In this document: in pieces, positions 6,920 to 10,400 of the stretch
Numbering within the stretch: the first letter of the stretch is position 1
How the letters are laid out: each line of letters begins with the position of its first letter
Origin: Fibrobacter succinogenes
GTDB lineage: Bacteria > Fibrobacterota > Fibrobacteria > Fibrobacterales > CADBQJ01
Assembly (NCBI GenBank): GCA_902796785.1
Contig: CADBQJ010000160.1
Coordinates: 1-10,400 of the forward strand
Direction of reading: 5' to 3'
DNA: 10,400 bases
Program-made: the position numbers and the translations under genes
Notes under the pieces: generated by a model
Told to the model about the DNA's origin: nothing
What the model saw: the letters and a program-made list of their open reading frames with translations, nothing else
Database searches by the model: none

Positions 6920-7001
6920 CAAAACCTATCTTTGGGCCATGAAGATTTTCCCGACGCCCGTCAACATCGAAAAGGCGCTCTGCCGGCAGTAGCGGAAGGT
7001 C
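6920..7001 (+). other. 82-bp gap before the flippase gene, with a 17-codon reading frame
   Basis: This is the only gap over 25 bp among the + strand genes. It begins with a locally AT-rich stretch (6920-6950). It contains an open frame, ATG at 6939 to TAG at 6990-6992, encoding MKIFPTPVNIEKALCRQ. That frame is in phase with the flippase, whose ATG follows ten bases after the TAG. No good Shine-Dalgarno sequence precedes 6939, and I do not recognise the peptide. It could be chance, a small upstream ORF, or a remnant of an older, longer flippase N-terminus. TATCTT at 6927-6932 resembles a -10 box, but no matching -35 is evident, so I do not call a promoter. Confidence 0.3.
6994..6999 (+). promoter_or_regulatory. 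Closely spaced ribosome binding site of the flippase gene
   Basis: GGAAGG ends only 2 bases before the ATG at 7002, nearer than usual. No better start exists downstream before the first membrane helix, and a stop lies in frame at 6990. The ATG at 7002 is therefore kept, with modest translation efficiency expected. Confidence 0.4.
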
Positions 7002-8495
7002 ATGGGCGGCATCCGGGACATCTCCACGGGGGACCTCAAGCAGAAATCGGTTCGCGGGGCGGTGTGGACCTTCCTGGGGCAGGGCGGGAAACTCGCCCTG
7101 CAGTTCGTCTCCGTCGTCGTGCTCGCGCGACTGCTGACGCCGCAGGATTTCGGCCTGGTCGGGCTCGCGGGCGTCTTCATCAACTTCCTTTCGCTCTTCG
7201 AGGACCTGGGGCTGACCAACGCGACCATCCAGAACAGGGAACTGACGCAGGAGAGGACCAGCGCGCTGTTCTGGATCAACACGATCGTCGCCGTCTCGCT
7301 GACCGCCATCTGCTGCGCCTGCGCCCCGCTCGTCGCGGGTTTCTACGAGGAGCCCCGGCTCACGATGATCGTCGTCGTCTCCAGTCTGGGCATCCTGATG
7401 ACCGGAATCTCCAACCAGCACGCCGCGCTTCTCCAGCGGCGCCTCGAAATGAAGTCGCTGGCCTATCGGGAAATCGCGGGACGGGTCTGCTCCCTGGGCA
7501 CGGCGGTCGTCTGCGCCCTGTGCGGCATGGGGTATTGGTCCCTGGTCTTCGCCGGACTCGCCGGCGGGCTTTCCCGCACCGTCCTCATCTGGCATTACAG
7601 CAAATGGACGCCGAGCCTGGTTTCCCTGAGCCACGGAAAGCAGGGGCTGAGATTCGGGCTGGGCATCGCGGGTTCCAACCTGATGAACTACATCTCGCGC
7701 AACACGGACACCATGCTGATCGGCAAGTTCCACCCCGCGGCCTTCGTCGGGTATTACAGCAAGGCCTACCAGATGGTGCAGCTGCCCATCCAGAACGTCC
7801 GGCAGCCGATCACCTCCGTGGCGCTTTCGGCGCTGTCCAAGCTGCAGGACGACCCCGTCCGCTTCCGCAACTACTACCGGAAGATCATGGGCGTCCTCGC
7901 CATCCTCTCCATGGCCCCGATGGCCTTCGTGACGGCGGCTTCCGAGGAATGCGTCGCCGTTTTCCTCGGACAGCAGTGGATGCCCTCCTGCACGACGTTC
8001 ATGATCCTGAGCTTCGGCGCCATCATACGCCCGACGGCCTTCGCCACGGGCCTGACGATGATCGCCTCCGGCCGTTCCGGCCACTACTTCCTGCTCGGCC
8101 TGTCGGACGCCGTGCTGCTGGTCGCGGTCATCGCCTGCACCGCCCCCATCGGCATCGAGGCCGTCGCCCTGGGCTACACCGTCTACGGCTACGCGATGGC
8201 CGTGCCGCGAATGGCGTGGGCCTGCTACAGGACGCACGCGAAATGGTACGACTTCCTCGCGATGAGCTGGCGCCCGTTCCTGGGGGCGATGGCGACGCTG
8301 GCCGCGGGAATCGCCGCGAAGCGTTGTCTGCTTCAGGACGTCGCCTCCCCCCTGGTCCGGCTCGTCAGCCTCGGCGCGATCTGCCTGGCGGCCTGCTCCC
8401 TCTTCTGGCTGCTGATTCCGGGCGGCCGCCGGACCATGCTTCTGTTCAAGCAGGACACCGTCGACATCCTCCGCAAGAAGAGGCAGCCGGCATGA
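7002..8495 (+). CDS. Wzx/WzxC-like polysaccharide flippase (MOP superfamily)
   Basis: This 497-residue multi-spanning membrane protein belongs to the polysaccharide transporter branch of the MOP superfamily (Polysacc_synt, PF01943/PF13440). It moves undecaprenyl-linked repeat units from the cytoplasmic to the periplasmic face. The N-terminus has DLKQKSVRGAVWTFLGQGG, then VVLARLLTPQDFGLVGLAGV, the hallmark first helices of WzxC-type exporters. Later come GLGIAGSNLMNYISRNTD, then LPIQNVRQPITSVALSALS with KLQDD, again closely patterned on WzxC. Length is normal for the family. It is inferred to export the repeat unit built by the upstream glycosyltransferases. The preceding gap is 82 bp; the stop overlaps the start of the secreted lyase-like gene (ATGA). 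The substrate cannot be deduced. Confidence 0.92.
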   Translation: MGGIRDISTGDLKQKSVRGAVWTFLGQGGKLALQFVSVVVLARLLTPQDFGLVGLAGVFINFLSLFEDLGLTNATIQNRELTQERTSALFWINTIVAVSLTAICCACAPLVAGFYEEPRLTMIVVVSSLGILMTGISNQHAALLQRRLEMKSLAYREIAGRVCSLGTAVVCALCGMGYWSLVFAGLAGGLSRTVLIWHYSKWTPSLVSLSHGKQGLRFGLGIAGSNLMNYISRNTDTMLIGKFHPAAFVGYYSKAYQMVQLPIQNVRQPITSVALSALSKLQDDPVRFRNYYRKIMGVLAILSMAPMAFVTAASEECVAVFLGQQWMPSCTTFMILSFGAIIRPTAFATGLTMIASGRSGHYFLLGLSDAVLLVAVIACTAPIGIEAVALGYTVYGYAMAVPRMAWACYRTHAKWYDFLAMSWRPFLGAMATLAAGIAAKRCLLQDVASPLVRLVSLGAICLAACSLFWLLIPGGRRTMLLFKQDTVDILRKKRQPA

Positions 8496-9406
8496 CGCGG
8501 GTCCCCGCCGCCGTCGCGTCGTCCCTTCTCCTTTTCGTCCCCCTCTTCGCGACGGGAATCGAGACCGACTTCTCGAACGGCGAGACCTGCTTCGTGAAGG
8601 AGGCCGACGCCGACGGCCCCTGCGCCAAGCCGCTTCGCAAGCAGGGGCCGACGCCCGAGCTCGTGGATTCCTCGAACGCGCCCGCGCCCCGGTGCGGCGC
8701 GCGCGCGCTGAGGTTCCATCTGGACTACGCGCCCGAGGGCGGGAGGGCCGTCCGCAGCGAAATCCTGCTGCGTCCAAAGGACGAGCTCCGGCGCGCCATT
8801 CCCCGCACCGACAGGGGCGACTACGCCTTCAGTCTCTACTTCCCGGAGGATTACGCGGCGGATTCCGAGCCGGAGATCGTCGCGCAGTGGCATTTCTGGG
8901 AGGATTACCTGCGGCCGGGCGTCAAGATGACCGGCTCTCCGCAGGCGTCGCTCGAAATCGCGCGGGACACGCTCTTCGCGCGGCTTCTGCACAACGGCAC
9001 CCCCGTGGACCCCGACGCCCCGGCGGACGAAAACGGCGAGGTCTCCTACCGGCCCGACAAGAAGGAGCTCTTCAACCTGGGCGCGCTTCCCAAGGGCCGC
9101 TGGATCGACTTCCGCGTCCAGGCGCGATGGACCCCGAAGCCCAAAGGCGCGGTGCGCCTCTGGATGGACGACAGCCTGGTGGTGGACTACAGGGGGCCGA
9201 CCGCCTATGTCCAGGTGTTGAAGGGAGACCCGCCGCCCTACTTCAAGGTCGGCGTCTACAAATGGCCCTGGAAAAAGCCCGGGCTGGAGCGAAGGCCGGG
9301 CGCCGTCCTCGGCCGCACGCTTTTCCTGGACCGGTTGCAGGTGCGCGCCGGCTGGGGCGGTTCCGATTGGGGCAAGGGCTGCCCCGACGGCGGCAAAAGC
9401 CCGTAA
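8492..9406 (+). CDS. Secreted polysaccharide-lyase-fold protein (heparin lyase I / PL20-like)
   Basis: This 304-residue protein has an N-terminal signal peptide (MTRVPAAVASSLLLFVPLFA, cleavage about residue 20-22), so it acts outside the cytoplasm. The mature part resembles the Polysacc_lyase family (PF14099), a beta-jelly-roll group related to glucuronan lyases (PL20), heparinase I (PL13) and alginate lyases (PL7). Three strand motifs of this fold are in order: RSE (88-90), QWH (132-134) within EIVAQWHFWEDY, and YFKVGVYK (250-257). These place the usual Arg, Gln/His and Tyr/Lys groups in the cleft. Cysteines at 33, 44, 68 and 298 could form disulfides. If active, it would cleave a uronic-acid polymer by beta-elimination, which fits a uronate epimerase at the operon's left end. 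The real frame starts at the ATG overlapping the flippase stop; the long frame further upstream is not coding. Some jelly-roll members only bind glycan, so catalysis is unproven. Confidence 0.8.
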   Translation: MTRVPAAVASSLLLFVPLFATGIETDFSNGETCFVKEADADGPCAKPLRKQGPTPELVDSSNAPAPRCGARALRFHLDYAPEGGRAVRSEILLRPKDELRRAIPRTDRGDYAFSLYFPEDYAADSEPEIVAQWHFWEDYLRPGVKMTGSPQASLEIARDTLFARLLHNGTPVDPDAPADENGEVSYRPDKKELFNLGALPKGRWIDFRVQARWTPKPKGAVRLWMDDSLVVDYRGPTAYVQVLKGDPPPYFKVGVYKWPWKKPGLERRPGAVLGRTLFLDRLQVRAGWGGSDWGKGCPDGGKSP

Positions 9407-9417
9407 TCGTCGAGCCG

Positions 9418-10400
9418 CTACGGCAGCTTCCCGTCCAGCCGGTCCTGCATCAGCTGGCGCTGTCGGCCGACGGCGATGGTCAGGCCGCTGTAGCCCTTCT
9501 CCCACCAGGTCTTGTCGTGCACGGAATGGAACAGCGTGTCCTCGTCCACGAACGGCTCGATCTCCTTCTTCCACGCCTTCAGCCACTCTTCGACGACATA
9601 GGCCTTCATCGGTCCCTTCATCAGCCGCTTCATCGCCGCCTTCCACTCGTCGGGATAGAGCGTCCGCAGCGCCTTGAACCAGGGATCGCATCCGGCATGC
9701 CGCAGACCGCGTCCCTCGATCGGCAGAAGCGTGTCGCAGGAGACGGTCGTGTCGTTCCACTCGGGCGCCGTCAGCCACGGGGAGACGAGAAACGTGGAAT
9801 TGTGGTCCCAGGGAATCAGCGTGAACCGGTTTTCCGGCCAGGTCTGCCGCCAGTAGAAATTGTGCGGCTCGCAATCGTCCAGCGACGTTGCTTCCTTGCG
9901 GCAGTAGAACGTCCTGTAGCCGTCGATGTTGTCGGAGACGACGTCCACCGCGAGGTAGTTCAGCGCCTGTTCGGGATCGGCGTGGCGCTCGAAGAGCTCT
10001 CTGTTTCCGGTCGCGGCCGCTTCGCGCAACGCCTTCGCGAACTTCTTGATTCCGCTTTCGCCGAGAAACGTCCCGCTTTTCAGACGATTGGAGAAATCGG
10101 GACCGATCGGTCGCGGCCAGACTTCCTTCCAGAGATTGTCCTCGGGCGACCAATGCGCCGCCAGGAAGACGTCGTCGATCTGCTCCACCATCGCGTAGAG
10201 GCCGAACGGACCGCCGTTGACGGAGAGGACCGCGTTCGAGGCGCGCGACGTCTCGACCCCCATCTCGCGGAACAGCCGGTAGGTCAGCCGCTCGCGCAGC
10301 ATGGAGTCGTCGTTCAGCGGCCAATGGAGATTGATCTTGCGCATGCCGTCGACGCGCGTCCTGCCGCGATATCCGTCGAATTCGATTTTCAGCGACGCCC
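9418..10400 (-). CDS. CotH-kinase-family protein, partial (5' end beyond window)
   Basis: The reading frame runs from the right edge to a TAG at 9418-9420. An ATG at 10342-10344 looks like a start, but the frame stays open to 10400. The residues before it (SLKIEFDGYRGRTRVDG) match the conserved stretch preceding the NLH..ND element in CotH proteins, so the gene starts outside the window. Visible family features, in order: MRKINLHWPLNDDSMLRERL, then VNGGPFGLYAMVEQID, DVVSDNIDGYRTFY, NFYWRQTW, and FTLIPWDHNSTF. CotH proteins (PF08757) are atypical kinases known from Bacillus spore-coat phosphorylation and are common as secreted or surface proteins in other phyla. Oddity: the metal-site element reads WDHN (9799-9810), where many members have WDxD. 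At least 327 residues are present. Any signal peptide is out of view. It converges on the lyase gene with 11 bp between stops, so it is not part of that operon. Confidence 0.85.
   Translation of the reverse strand, partial: ASLKIEFDGYRGRTRVDGMRKINLHWPLNDDSMLRERLTYRLFREMGVETSRASNAVLSVNGGPFGLYAMVEQIDDVFLAAHWSPEDNLWKEVWPRPIGPDFSNRLKSGTFLGESGIKKFAKALREAAATGNRELFERHADPEQALNYLAVDVVSDNIDGYRTFYCRKEATSLDDCEPHNFYWRQTWPENRFTLIPWDHNSTFLVSPWLTAPEWNDTTVSCDTLLPIEGRGLRHAGCDPWFKALRTLYPDEWKAAMKRLMKGPMKAYVVEEWLKAWKKEIEPFVDEDTLFHSVHDKTWWEKGYSGLTIAVGRQRQLMQDRLDGKLP

Noticed and set aside
6990..6992. TAG read through (amber recoding) to join the small ORF to the flippase
   Set aside because: TAG is an ordinary stop in this window: it ends the epimerase, GT copies 2 and 3, wzz and the CotH gene. 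The flippase already has a normal family-length N-terminus from 7002.
6932..8491. 5' part of the long + strand frame that ends with the lyase-like gene
   Set aside because: It runs out of phase through the flippase gene and is Arg/Gly/Pro-rich shadow. The signal peptide and ATGA overlap place the true start at 8492.
9369..9385. Perfect 6-bp inverted repeat (GGGGCA / TGCCCC, 5-base loop) as a terminator
   Set aside because: It lies inside the lyase coding sequence and has no T-run after it. Such hairpins are common by chance in GC-rich DNA. A second possible stem (CCGTA 9401-9405 with TACGG 9419-9423) is only 5 bp with a 13-base loop.
10342..10344. ATG as the start of the CotH-family gene
   Set aside because: The frame stays open to the window edge, and the residues before this Met match conserved CotH sequence, so the Met is internal.

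Overview
The window is a GC-rich, gene-dense bacterial chromosomal segment. It carries most of a cell-surface polysaccharide (capsule, O-antigen or exopolysaccharide) assembly operon of the Wzx/Wzy type. A convergent CotH-like kinase gene runs off the right edge. I see no tRNA, rRNA, CRISPR array, insertion sequence or phage gene. The host cannot be named securely. GC richness, a CotH-family protein and a secreted PL20/heparin-lyase-like protein beside a surface-polysaccharide locus would fit the PVC group (for example Kiritimatiellota/Verrucomicrobiota), but this is only a guess from gene content.

Layout, all on the + strand from 1 to 9406: the C-terminal 50 codons of a nucleotide-sugar epimerase (to 154); a membrane acyltransferase-3 protein (156-1136); GT4 glycosyltransferase 1 with a GTG start (1133-2275); GT4 glycosyltransferase 2 (2272-3438); an O-antigen polymerase/ligase-family membrane protein (3446-4765); a Wzz-type chain-length protein without a kinase domain (4762-5745); GT4 glycosyltransferase 3 (5768-6919); a Wzx-type flippase (7002-8495); and a secreted polysaccharide-lyase-fold protein (8492-9406). 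Four junctions are 4-bp ATGA or GTGA overlaps (1133-1136, 2272-2275, 4762-4765, 8492-8495). Most others are gaps of 1 to 22 bp. This points to one transcript with translational coupling. The only larger gap is 82 bp before the flippase. On the - strand, the CotH-family gene (9418 to beyond 10400) ends 11 bp from the lyase stop.

How the genes plausibly work together: the epimerase supplies a sugar nucleotide. The three GT4 enzymes extend a lipid-linked repeat unit on the cytoplasmic face, and the acyltransferase decorates it. The flippase exports the unit, the polymerase joins units, and the Wzz protein sets chain length. The secreted lyase-like protein probably trims, edits or releases the polymer. 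No initiating phosphoglycosyltransferase, outer-membrane export protein or tyrosine kinase lies in the window; these are presumably elsewhere.

The most notable feature is the set of three paralogous glycosyltransferases. Their C-terminal donor-binding halves are very similar (about 77-85% identical over 79 residues, with long identical DNA runs), while their N-terminal acceptor halves have diverged. I did not find a convincing wholly new system; the locus is a variant of a known pathway with some unusual details.
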